This document shows, in pieces, positions 26,035-34,170 of a DNA stretch of 64,000 nucleotides. The DNA is from Floridanema aerugineum. Its GTDB lineage: Bacteria; Cyanobacteriota; Cyanobacteriia; Cyanobacteriales; Aerosakkonemataceae. Location of the stretch: the NCBI RefSeq assembly GCF_041929345.1, contig NZ_JBHFNQ010000121.1:9322-73321 (forward strand), given 5' to 3'. The position numbers and the translations under genes were made by a program. The notes under the pieces are model-generated. The model ran no database searches, had not been told where the DNA came from, and saw nothing but the letters and a program-made list of their open reading frames with translations. Within the stretch, counting starts at the first letter, position 1; each line of letters begins with the position of its first letter.

Positions 26035-26450
26035 AAATAGAAGATTAATGATATAGGCAATATTAACATTTTTCCATATCCTTTAATCTTATTGGTAAAA
26101 GTCAGAGGATGTAGGGGCGAAGCATTTGGGCGATAAGTTCTGCAACCCACAAAAGATTCTTGTATCCAAATGCTTCGCCCTCCCCCACAAATAACCTGTA
26201 TCTACTATCTTGCGCCAAGGCAGGGCGAAGCATTCGGGATTTACATATTTTGGTTGAGTATTATAAATTGTCGCCCGAATGCTTCGCCCCTACACAGATT
26301 AATTTGCCAGCAGCATCATTGATTTTCAGGTGGTTATGGGTGAAGGGACAGAAAGGGACAGAAAGGGGAATTTATTATCTGTCTGTTTCTTGTCTGGAAG
26401 TTACCCCAAAGATCAGGGTATTTGTAGGTTATTGATGTTCAAGAAAACTT
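26035..26450. other. Non-coding region upstream of the NACHT gene
   Basis: It should hold the NACHT promoter (26035-26110). Two hairpin repeats follow at 26111-26186 and 26219-26294, with arms GGGCGAAGCATTTGGG/CCAAATGCTTCGCCC and close variants. Beyond them is ordinary AT-rich DNA up to the small gene at 26451. Confidence 0.7.
26111..26294. repeat. Two GCGAAGCATT hairpins, related to 22060-22353
   Basis: 26111-26186 and 26219-26294 are each about 76 bases long with terminal complementary arms of 15-17 bases. The second keeps the internal TTTACATATTTTGGTTGAG, resembling the units on the other side of the NACHT gene. Confidence 0.88.
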
Positions 26451-26738
26451 ATGTCTACCCAATTATTGAAAGCTATCCTTTCTCAAAATCCAAAAATTCA
26501 GCTTTTCATTTTGTTAGCTTTGATTAGTTATTCGCAGTATCAAAGCATCAAGGTTCAGCGAAAAGACAAATTGACGAAGCGCAAGTTAATTCGGGTGAGT
26601 TCGCAGTTAGGTGAGTTTTCGATTGTTAATATTGTAAGTTGGTTCGATCCGGTTTCAGGAATTTGTGTTGGTTCTTTTTTCTTACTTTGGCATTTGGTTC
26701 AGGTTTTGATTGTGGAAAAAGAGGAAGATAAAGAATAA
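26451..26738 (+). CDS. Small hypothetical membrane protein
   Basis: A 95-residue protein, divergent from the NACHT gene and separated from it by hairpin repeats. It has hydrophobic stretches near residues 17-28 (LFILLALISY) and 58-87 (IVNIVSW...GICVGSFFLLWHLVQVLIV), a basic middle and an acidic tail (EKEEDKE). No family is recognised. It may be a small inner-membrane protein, but the reading frame is short and unsupported by known homology, so it could be spurious. Confidence 0.4.
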   Translation: MSTQLLKAILSQNPKIQLFILLALISYSQYQSIKVQRKDKLTKRKLIRVSSQLGEFSIVNIVSWFDPVSGICVGSFFLLWHLVQVLIVEKEEDKE

Positions 26739-26759
26739 CGGGGATAATATCGCGAAATT

Positions 26760-26824
26760 GTAGGGACACGGCATCATAAATCTATTGAATGAGAGACAAA
26801 TATTAATTATGCCGTGTCCCTACA
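26760..26824. repeat. GTAGGGACACGGCAT hairpin repeat
   Basis: The 16-base arms TGTAGGGACACGGCAT and ATGCCGTGTCCCTACA enclose a loop of about 33 bases. It lies between convergent genes and may also act as a terminator stem. Confidence 0.8.
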
Positions 26825-26854
26825 GCATTTTTGAATTAAAATTATCCGCAATTA

Positions 26855-27322
26855 TTATTCCCATGCCATCCACCAACCGGAATCAATGATGGTTTCTCCT
26901 TGGTAGGTGAAGTAGAGAAAATCGTGTCCGCCTCGCCAATAATAAATCAAATATTCGTAATTTCCTTTTGGTTTATTTTGGCGGGTGTGTTCGATTAGTG
27001 TAAAAAAGTTATCTCCTTTGGTGGAAGTGCGATCGCTTTTCCCCATCAACTGAATAATATCAGATTTACTATATCTCCCCGTTCCCAAACAATCACCAAG
27101 TTGATTCATTACTTGCTGTTTTCGCCCATTCCATTTATCTACATCTTCGTTCCAAATACCCCCGCCGAAGTGTCCGGGAATTGTCCGCAAGTTTCTATAT
27201 TCTACCGCTAACACTTCTACATTACAAGTATTTTTCAGCGAAGAATCAGCCGCAAATACCCAACAATTATGTAGTAGAAATAAGGTAAAAATCAGGAATA
27301 GTTGATTCGGCATTTTTTTCAT
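26855..27322 (-). CDS. Secreted hypothetical protein
   Basis: 155 residues. Residues 1-25 form a signal peptide (LFLIFTLFLLHNCWVFAA). The mature part has a Trp/Gly-rich motif (GHFGGGIWNEDVDKWNGRKQQVMNQLGDCLG), a segment like a recurrence threshold (SKSDIIQLMGKSD) and a C-terminal beta-rich part (YEYLIYYWRGGHDFLYFTY), reminiscent of small periplasmic lipoproteins of the BamE/SmpA type, but this is only a resemblance. There is no lipobox cysteine at a clear cleavage site. Function unknown. Confidence 0.6.
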   Translation of the reverse strand: MKKMPNQLFLIFTLFLLHNCWVFAADSSLKNTCNVEVLAVEYRNLRTIPGHFGGGIWNEDVDKWNGRKQQVMNQLGDCLGTGRYSKSDIIQLMGKSDRTSTKGDNFFTLIEHTRQNKPKGNYEYLIYYWRGGHDFLYFTYQGETIIDSGWWMAWE

Positions 27323-27334
27323 TTTTAATACTAA

Positions 27335-27374
27335 GTATGTTGTTGCGCTTTAGCGCTGAAGCGCAACAACGTAC
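27335..27374. repeat. GTTGTTGCGC hairpin repeat
   Basis: The 16-base arms GTATGTTGTTGCGCTT and AAGCGCAACAACGTAC enclose TAGCGCTG. Similar arms occur inside MITE copy 3 and at the window's right edge (63951 onward). It lies between two minus-strand genes. Confidence 0.8.
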
Positions 27375-27377
27375 TTT

Positions 27378-28316
27378 TTAGCCACTAAACCTAGCCAACA
27401 ATTCCTCACGGGATAATTGCAATAACAAAACAGTAAATTCCTCTGAAGGCAACTCCAATAAACGCTCAATTATTCTCGATAATTCTTCATCCAAAACCCC
27501 AAATTTTGCCTGCAAAAAATTCTCAATAGTGGCGCGGCGTTCCGTTTTTACTCCTTGTTCTAAACCTTGCTGCAAACCTTGTTGCAAACCTTGTTGCAAA
27601 CCTCGCTGTATAGCTTCTTCTTCCCATTTTAAAAGTAGTGGTGATAATTCCATAGCTAACTCCTGTTCTTCTTGATCGATATTTTGACTTGCTTGGATGG
27701 TTGCTCGCAAATTAGCCAGTAATAAAAGAGCATTTGAACGTAAAGGATGATTAGGCGAAAGTGTGCCTATTTCATTAATAGCCTGTTTTTGTACATTTCC
27801 TTTACCCAAAAGTCTTAGCCATAGCGTTTCCGGGGTGGGCGGTAACTGGTGAATTGCGACAATTCCTGTTTTGAGATACTCTGGTAAAAAGTATACTCCA
27901 GGTAGCCAGTTATTTTCATCGGTTTCAGCTTTAAAGCCATTTAAAATTGCTCTCGAAACCGTAGGCGAAAGAATCCACAACCAAGGTAAATCTGTTTCAT
28001 GAACACGCTTGTTTTCCCTCTGACTCTGACGCAGTAAATTGGCGTGGATATCAAATAGTTTACCAATACAACCGCGAATTTGGTTAAGGTTTACAGCATT
28101 GCGAAAAGGTTCAAAAATCGATGGAGTAGTCGCAAATCTTCCCAACAATCCTAACACTTCTGCATCACCTCTTTGTTCTGCTGGGTAAGGTGTAAACCAC
28201 ACATCTATTTCTCGCACTTCGCCGGGGACATCTCGGCTAGTTTCTACCTCACCAAGAGGCATTAATAACTCCTTTAAATAATCCTTGGCAAATTGATCGT
28301 AAACAAATTTGGTCAT
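27378..28316 (-). CDS. Rpn/DUF4351-like cyanobacterial protein
   Basis: 312 residues. The N-terminus (FVYDQFAKDYLKELLMPLGEVETSRDVPGEVREIDVWFTP) looks like a PD-(D/E)XK-type start, as in the large cyanobacterial families related to Rpn recombination-promoting nucleases. The middle is helical. Residues about 238-256 are a Gln-rich repeat (RGLQQGLQQGLQQGLEQG), and the C-terminus (RATIENFLQAKFGVLDEELSRIIERLLELPSEEFT) matches a DUF4351-type tail. These proteins are common multi-copy genes in cyanobacteria. The nuclease role is inferred from family only. No transposon ends are seen next to it. Confidence 0.65.
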   Translation of the reverse strand: MTKFVYDQFAKDYLKELLMPLGEVETSRDVPGEVREIDVWFTPYPAEQRGDAEVLGLLGRFATTPSIFEPFRNAVNLNQIRGCIGKLFDIHANLLRQSQRENKRVHETDLPWLWILSPTVSRAILNGFKAETDENNWLPGVYFLPEYLKTGIVAIHQLPPTPETLWLRLLGKGNVQKQAINEIGTLSPNHPLRSNALLLLANLRATIQASQNIDQEEQELAMELSPLLLKWEEEAIQRGLQQGLQQGLQQGLEQGVKTERRATIENFLQAKFGVLDEELSRIIERLLELPSEEFTVLLLQLSREELLARFSG

Positions 28317-28403
28317 TTAAAATTTCGGGGATAATCTGTTAAATTGGCTAATTTTATCTAATTTAATGTTATCATAATATACTTATAAAACTCATTTATA
28401 ATT

Positions 28404-29144
28404 ATGAACTTTCTCGGAATTGACTTAGGTTGGAGAACTGGCGCAAGTGGTTTATGCTGCTTAACTTGGCAAGATAACCAATTGCAATTACTTGATTTAG
28501 ATCGCCGCGAATCTATCTCTGATATTCTTTACTGGGTTGACAGTTTCGCACCCGCAGCAACCCCCGCAATTATCGCCGTAGATGCGCCAACTTTAATTCC
28601 CAATGCAACAGGAATGCGCCTCCCAGATACCCTCACCCACAAATTATTTCATCGCTATCACGCTGCTTGTTACCCAGCAAATTTAGGGCGACCTTTTGCT
28701 CAAAGAACTGTCGAATTTGGCTTAAGTTTAGAAGCTAAAGGTTTTGCCCACGCCGCAACAATAGAACCGCAAAAATTAGGGAGATATCAAATAGAAGTAT
28801 TTCCTCATCCGGCAATTGTGAATTTATTTAGATTAGAACGGATTTTGAAATATAAAAAAGGTAAATTAGCAGAAAGACGCAGTGAATTAATTAAACTACG
28901 CTTTTATATTTTAAATTACTTACCGACTTTACAACCAAAACTTAAATTACTTGAATTACCAGAAATTCCCCTTACAGGTTTAGCAATGAAAAGTGTAGAA
29001 GACCAACTCGATAGTTTAATTTGTGCTTATGTTGGTGCTTATTGGTGGTATTGGGGAACAGAACGGAATTTAGTTTTAGGTGATAATTCTACAGGATATA
29101 TTGTAATTCCTAATTCTCCACATAACCCCTTAAAATTAACTTGA
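28404..29144 (+). CDS. DUF429 family protein (predicted RNase H-like)
   Basis: A 246-residue protein of the DUF429 family, predicted from its motifs to have an RNase H-like fold. MNFLGIDLGWR carries the first acidic strand, IIAVDAPTLIPNATGMRLPD the second, and the C-terminal KSVEDQLDSLICAYVGAYWWYWG the last. In between, FAQRTVEFGLSLEAKGF and EVFPHPAIVNLF are typical of the family. Biological role unknown. It is divergent from the Rpn-like gene and convergent with glgP. Confidence 0.85.
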   Translation: MNFLGIDLGWRTGASGLCCLTWQDNQLQLLDLDRRESISDILYWVDSFAPAATPAIIAVDAPTLIPNATGMRLPDTLTHKLFHRYHAACYPANLGRPFAQRTVEFGLSLEAKGFAHAATIEPQKLGRYQIEVFPHPAIVNLFRLERILKYKKGKLAERRSELIKLRFYILNYLPTLQPKLKLLELPEIPLTGLAMKSVEDQLDSLICAYVGAYWWYWGTERNLVLGDNSTGYIVIPNSPHNPLKLT

Positions 29145-29206
29145 TGATATTTTTTTTTACCACAGATATCCACAGATAAACACAGATGAACACAGATAAA
29201 ATTTAG

Positions 29207-29232
29207 CCCCCTCCCCGTACAAGGGGAGGGGG
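29207..29232. terminator. GC-rich hairpin between convergent genes
   Basis: The ten-base arms CCCCCTCCCC and GGGGAGGGGG enclose a six-base loop between the DUF429 gene and glgP. The sequence type is also a common dispersed repeat in cyanobacteria. It could stop transcription from both sides. CACAGAT repeats lie just left (29160-29199). Confidence 0.55.
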
Positions 29233-29245
29233 TTGGGGGTGGGGT

Positions 29246-31885
29246 TTATTGTGCCCAAAGAATCAATCCCAAATCATAAGGATTGCTAAGATATTCATGT
29301 TTGGGTAAAACCCGCAAAGACATTCCTTGCAAACCGCTAGAAGTGTAGGTAATATTGCCAGTGTAAATGCCAATTCCATTGGGATCAGCACCTTGGTAAT
29401 CCATTACTGTTGGCGTTCCGTTGACAATATCTCCGTTCGCATTTAACAGTCCAGTGTACAGTTCTACGCGCACATGATCGGAACTAATTCCTGCTAAATT
29501 AATTCTCGCTTTCACATGAACTGTTTGATTGATTTGAATCTGTTCTCCTTCAGAAACATCAACGCTTTCAATTTTCATGTTGTACCACTGGTCAAACATT
29601 TTGTTTTTCCAGTTAGCTAATTCTTTAGCAGGATCGTAGTTTTCCGAAGTCATGGTAAAGTAGCGATCGCTAGCCGCAAAATAAGCCCTAGAAGCATATT
29701 CTCGCACCATTCTTGCCGTATTAAAATAAGGACAATTGATGCGAATTGCATTTTTCATTTTGCTTACCCAACCGCGAGGAGTACCTTCAGCATCGCGATG
29801 ATAAAATAGCGGTACTACCTCTTTTTCAATGCAATCATAAAGTGCATTTGCTTCCACATCATCTTGATAATTTGGATCGTCATAATCTTCTCCATGACCA
29901 ATGGGCCAACCAGTGCGGACATAATCAGCTTCATCCCACCAACCGTCCAAAACACTGAGGTTTAAAAGACCATTCATCGAAGCTTTCATCCCACTAGTAC
30001 CCGAAGCTTCTCTTGGTCTTCTAGGAGTATTTAACCACACATCGCAACCTGCAATCATGTGTCGGGCAACATTTAAATCGTAATCGGGAATAAACACCAC
30101 ATTCCGATTCAAATTTTCTTCTCCAATTATATGGTTAATTGCTTTAATTAACTCTTTACCCGGAATATCTTGGGGGTGTGCTTTTCCGGCAATAACAAAT
30201 TGCAATCTCCGCGATTTATTTGCTAACATAATTCGCTTGATGCGTTCCATATCTCGCATCCACAAAGTCGCCCGTTTATAAGTAGCAAATCTCCGGGCAA
30301 ACCCAATAGTTAAAACACTCGGATCGAGAACTTCTGCTGCTTGGGAAATTTGGTCTACTGAAGCACCCCTTTCTCGAAATTTCTTGACTAATCTTTCCCG
30401 AACAAATACGATTAGTTCGGCGCGACAACGTTCGTGATATCGCCATAATTCTTCATCAGGTATTGCTGTTACTTTATCCCACAAAGTATCGCCGCTTGAT
30501 GCCCTTTCCCAACGTGGGCCTAAATAGCGATCGTACAAACCCTGCATCACCGGAGAAACACAACTACGGGCATGAACACCATTAGTAATTGATGTAATTG
30601 GTACTTCTTCCACAGGTAAACTAGGCCATAAACCTTTAAACATTTCCCGTGAAACTACACCATGCAATTTGGCAACCCCATTCACAAAAGATGCCATTTT
30701 AATTGCCAAAATTGCCATACTAAATGGCGCACTTAAATCACCAGTATTTTCCCTTCCTAAAGCCAAAAATTCTTCTTTTTGTAAACCGAATATTTCTGCG
30801 TAGTAACCCAGGTAATAAAGGATTTTATCAGGAGGAAATAAGTCAATTCCTGCTGGTACAGGAGTATGTGTAGTAAAAATGCTACTAGCAGCAACTACCT
30901 GTTTTGCTTGAGCAAAATTTAAACCTTGTTCTTGAATTAAAACCCGAATCCGTTCCAATGATAAAAAGGCAGAGTGTCCTTCATTCTTATGGAAAGCACT
31001 TGGTTTTAATCCCAAAGCCGTTAAAGCACGCACCCCACCAATTCCTAACATCATTTCTTGGTGAATCCGCATATCAATATCACCGCCATATAATCTGTCA
31101 GTGATATCGTGATCGTACTTACTAGCGTTGGCATCAATATTAGTATCCAGCAAATACAAGGGTACAGTTCCTACTTGCACCCGCCAAATCCGCGCATAAA
31201 CTTTTCGCCCCGGATAATCTACTTCTATGTGAATTTCTGAACCATCTGGATGGCGTTCCAGATGCAAAGGCATATTGTAAAAATCGTTGATTGGATAATG
31301 TTCTGTTTGCCAACCATCAGCATTAAGAAATTGGCTAAAATAACCTTCTTGATAAAGTAAACCAACACCAACTAAAGGTAATCCTAAATCACTGGCAGAT
31401 TTTAAATGATCTCCTGCTAAAACGCCTAAACCACCCGAATAAATGGGTAAGCAATCTGTTAACCCAAATTCCATAGAAAAGTAAGCGTAGCACTCGGTTT
31501 GGTCAGAGGGTAAAGATTGGTAGCCATGAGGTAAAGATTCAGAATCCTCCGCAATAGCAGACACTTTTGACCCAGCACTTAATTTGCGGTTTTTGTGATA
31601 CCAAGTTAAGCGATGGTGGTAATCTTCTAATTGTTGAGCCGCCCTTTCCATTTGGGCAATAAAGCCTTCATCTTCTGCTACTTCCTGCAATCGACTTTGG
31701 GAAATTGTACCAAGCATTAAAACTGGGTTGTGGCGGCTAGATTCCCACAAATCTCGGTCTAAACGACGAAATAAATCTTTAGTATCGACGTTCCAATCCC
31801 AGTGCAGGTTATAAGCTAACTGCCGCAAGGGTTCTAAGCGCGGCGGTAAAGAAGGTGTAACGTTAAATGTCCGTATTGGCTGCAT
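29246..31885 (-). CDS. glgP: Alpha-glucan (glycogen) phosphorylase
   Basis: An 879-residue enzyme that releases glucose-1-phosphate from glycogen using pyridoxal phosphate. The N-terminal region (LRQLAYNLHWDWNVDTKDLFRRLD) is the DUF3417-type start of the longer bacterial phosphorylases. Then come YFSMEFGLTDCLPIYSGGLGVLAGDHLKSASDLGLP, HKNEGHSAFLSLER and TTHTPVPAGIDLF. The PLP/substrate region is REASGTSGMKASMNG, followed by LDGWWDE. The length matches the family, and no break is seen. It is monocistronic and convergent with the DUF429 gene. Confidence 0.95.
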   Translation of the reverse strand: MQPIRTFNVTPSLPPRLEPLRQLAYNLHWDWNVDTKDLFRRLDRDLWESSRHNPVLMLGTISQSRLQEVAEDEGFIAQMERAAQQLEDYHHRLTWYHKNRKLSAGSKVSAIAEDSESLPHGYQSLPSDQTECYAYFSMEFGLTDCLPIYSGGLGVLAGDHLKSASDLGLPLVGVGLLYQEGYFSQFLNADGWQTEHYPINDFYNMPLHLERHPDGSEIHIEVDYPGRKVYARIWRVQVGTVPLYLLDTNIDANASKYDHDITDRLYGGDIDMRIHQEMMLGIGGVRALTALGLKPSAFHKNEGHSAFLSLERIRVLIQEQGLNFAQAKQVVAASSIFTTHTPVPAGIDLFPPDKILYYLGYYAEIFGLQKEEFLALGRENTGDLSAPFSMAILAIKMASFVNGVAKLHGVVSREMFKGLWPSLPVEEVPITSITNGVHARSCVSPVMQGLYDRYLGPRWERASSGDTLWDKVTAIPDEELWRYHERCRAELIVFVRERLVKKFRERGASVDQISQAAEVLDPSVLTIGFARRFATYKRATLWMRDMERIKRIMLANKSRRLQFVIAGKAHPQDIPGKELIKAINHIIGEENLNRNVVFIPDYDLNVARHMIAGCDVWLNTPRRPREASGTSGMKASMNGLLNLSVLDGWWDEADYVRTGWPIGHGEDYDDPNYQDDVEANALYDCIEKEVVPLFYHRDAEGTPRGWVSKMKNAIRINCPYFNTARMVREYASRAYFAASDRYFTMTSENYDPAKELANWKNKMFDQWYNMKIESVDVSEGEQIQINQTVHVKARINLAGISSDHVRVELYTGLLNANGDIVNGTPTVMDYQGADPNGIGIYTGNITYTSSGLQGMSLRVLPKHEYLSNPYDLGLILWAQ

Positions 31886-32403
31886 CTTGAGCAGAACCTC
31901 TTGAATCTCATTAAGGTTATTTTTACCTCAGTTCTGTGGCAAGTGACGATATCTTAATAGTTTCTTGGGAGATAGTATTTGTTCTAGAGCCAGACTGAGC
32001 AATTTTTTCAGTGAAAGTACTGAGAACAGACTTTCCTCTAAAGCAGCAAAACGAATTTTCCTGGGAGAATAAAACTTTTATGAAGATTTGATTTAGCTGA
32101 AAAGTTTACTCTATTCATTCAGTCTAGAATCTTACATAATAGAACTAGTTAAACAATTGCATATCTGAAAAGATAGATTTTACCTGGTGTGGTTACAGTT
32201 TTTAAACTTTTCCCTGGACTGCTGGCAAAAATAACGGTAAAGGGTGAGGGGCTGATCTGAAACTTTGCTTAGCTTGAAAAAGTTGCAAAGTTTTACATTT
32301 TCTCAACATCTACTATTGACTTTGGCAAGAGTTGAAATGTTTGCGCTGTACTCATACAGCGCTGTGATTGTCATTTTAAAGTTCAGAATATAAAGGATTG
32401 AAG
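31886..32403. other. Non-coding region between divergent genes
   Basis: About 518 bases upstream of both glgP and the COP23 gene. It is AT-rich without coding potential. A hairpin at 32344-32363 (GCGCTGT/ACAGCGC) lies 40 bases before the COP23 start and could be part of a 5' leader. The ribosome binding site AAAGGA (about 32391-32396) precedes the ATG at 32404. Confidence 0.55.
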
Positions 32404-33231
32404 ATGAAAATTAAGTATTCTATTCCAGTTTTGCTGGCTACCATTGCTTTATCAAGTGCTGCTATATTTCCATCTCCAGCACGAGCTCAGTTTGAAAGTG
32501 GTGGAAGCGACAATTCACCCGCACCAAGTCGTCCGGCAACAACTCGTCCGGCAACGACTCGCCCTGCCACAAATCGCTCTACCACAAGTCGTCCGGCATC
32601 GAATGCCGCGACAGTCTTCCGCTGCATTCGTCAAGGAAATGAATGGGTGACGATCGCCCAAAAAGGCACCAGAAGAACAGGCCCAATGATTACTTGGAGA
32701 ACCGCAGTAGGAGAATTTTCACAGCAAGAACGTTGCCAACAAGTTTCCACTCGACTAACCAGAGCCGTAGCCCAGAATGGTGGTGATTTGTCTCGCTTAC
32801 TCCTGACTAGCGGGCGTGTAAATGGTCAAACGGTAATTTGTTTTGTCAACAGTGCCGAACGTTGTAATTCTGGTAACGTACTATTTACCCTAGTCAATCC
32901 CAGGAATGCGGCAAGTGCAGGAGATGTTTTAGCCAAGTTGGTGCGTTTTGGTAGCGGTCGTACAGGAAGTCCGGGTGTTTTTGAAAGCGGCGGTGGAGAC
33001 AACCAAGGCGGAAATTTTGAAAGCGGCGGCGAAGGAGAAACTCAAGTCAGCTTGCAAGAAGCAGTAGATAATGCTTTTGCTGCTGGTAGTTTTGAGTCTG
33101 GCGGTGGTGATGAAGAGAACACCTCAGAACCAACGAATTTTGAGTCTGGCGCTAGCGAAGAAAACAGCCCTGTGGAGAATCCAAGTAATGACTCCGAATC
33201 TCAAACCGAAGATTCTTCCGGCCCATTGTGA
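32404..33231 (+). CDS. COP23-domain secreted protein with FESGG repeats
   Basis: A 275-residue exported protein. A signal peptide (MKIKYSIPVLLATIALSSAA) ends in ARA, so the mature protein begins QFESGG. A Thr/Pro/Arg repeat linker (RPATTRPATTRPATN) follows. The COP23 core (about 68-190; FRCIRQGNEWVTIAQ, WRTAVGEFSQQERCQQVSTRLTRA, VICFVN) is seen, then a Gly/Glu/Ser-rich acidic tail with four more FESG(G/A) motifs. COP23 proteins are named for a circadian oscillating protein of cyanobacteria, with function unclear. The next two genes encode proteases, one with the same motif. The ATG at 32404 is preferred to the TTG at 32398. Confidence 0.8.
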   Translation: MKIKYSIPVLLATIALSSAAIFPSPARAQFESGGSDNSPAPSRPATTRPATTRPATNRSTTSRPASNAATVFRCIRQGNEWVTIAQKGTRRTGPMITWRTAVGEFSQQERCQQVSTRLTRAVAQNGGDLSRLLLTSGRVNGQTVICFVNSAERCNSGNVLFTLVNPRNAASAGDVLAKLVRFGSGRTGSPGVFESGGGDNQGGNFESGGEGETQVSLQEAVDNAFAAGSFESGGGDEENTSEPTNFESGASEENSPVENPSNDSESQTEDSSGPL

Positions 33232-33282
33232 TCCGATAGATAATTAGGGAAAAATTACTGAAATCGTGAAGAGTGGAAAATA

Positions 33283-34125
33283 ATGTTGGGTTTACGAGCA
33301 ATTCTCGTGAGTTGTTTATCGCTATTGGCGGCTCCCTTGTTGAGTGGACTATTACCACCATCGAAGCTGCAATCTATGCCGAACTCTGAGAGTCAACCAA
33401 TTTATAGTTCGAGTATCGTAACTCAAAATCTTTCCACTCCTCCACAGGTGAAGCTGTCAGTGCCAGCTATTGCTCAACAGGTGAGTGTGAGAATTGTTAG
33501 CGATCGCGGTATGGGATCGGGGGTGATTGTCGATCGCACAGGACAAACCTATACTGTTGTGACTAACGATCATGTCTTGGCTGACAACAAGGATCATCCC
33601 TACAGTATTTTGACTGCCGATGGGCAAACACACTCTGGACGCTGGCTGCCTTCTGCAAATTTCCCCAATCTAGATTTAGCTTTGGTGCAGTTTCAGAGCC
33701 AGCGGGTTTATCAAGTGGCAGTAATAGCAGACTGGAAAACTCTAGCAGTTGGCGACCCAGTTTATGCGGCAGGTTTTCCCAATTGGCACTGGATTAACTC
33801 GGATGCGATCGAGGAAACTCGTCATTGGGGAACAAAAGCTTTTCGATTGACGAGTGGTAAGGTGGGAATGCTACCGGACAAATCTCTACAAGAGGGTTAT
33901 CAACTCGGCTATACCAACGACATTGAGGAGGGGATGAGCGGTGGCCCAGTGTTAGATCGGTACGGTCGGCTGATGGGGATTAACGGACGAGCAAAATACC
34001 CTTTCAAAGGTATTAATGTTTTTATATTTGCCGATGGTAGCCTCCCATCTGAAGAACTTTTCCGGGAGATGGAAAGCCTGAGTTGGGCAATCCCGGTGAC
34101 TCGGTTTCAACAAGCGATCAGGTAA
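33283..34125 (+). CDS. Trypsin-like serine protease, exported
   Basis: 280 residues. A hydrophobic N-terminus (MLGLRAILVSCLSLLAAPLL) is a signal peptide or anchor. The protease triad is visible as His in VVTNDHVLAD, Asp in NLDLALVQF and Ser in EEGMSGGPVLDRYG. GSGVIVDRTGQTYTVV is the first barrel strand. It has no PDZ domain, so it is a short trypsin-like enzyme of the cyanobacterial type. It lies 51 bases after the COP23 gene and 45 before the next protease gene, so the three are likely one operon. Substrate unknown. Confidence 0.85.
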   Translation: MLGLRAILVSCLSLLAAPLLSGLLPPSKLQSMPNSESQPIYSSSIVTQNLSTPPQVKLSVPAIAQQVSVRIVSDRGMGSGVIVDRTGQTYTVVTNDHVLADNKDHPYSILTADGQTHSGRWLPSANFPNLDLALVQFQSQRVYQVAVIADWKTLAVGDPVYAAGFPNWHWINSDAIEETRHWGTKAFRLTSGKVGMLPDKSLQEGYQLGYTNDIEEGMSGGPVLDRYGRLMGINGRAKYPFKGINVFIFADGSLPSEELFREMESLSWAIPVTRFQQAIR

Positions 34126-34170
34126 ATAATTCTCGATCTTATATCTTTAAATTCCACTCAGGAGTTATTT

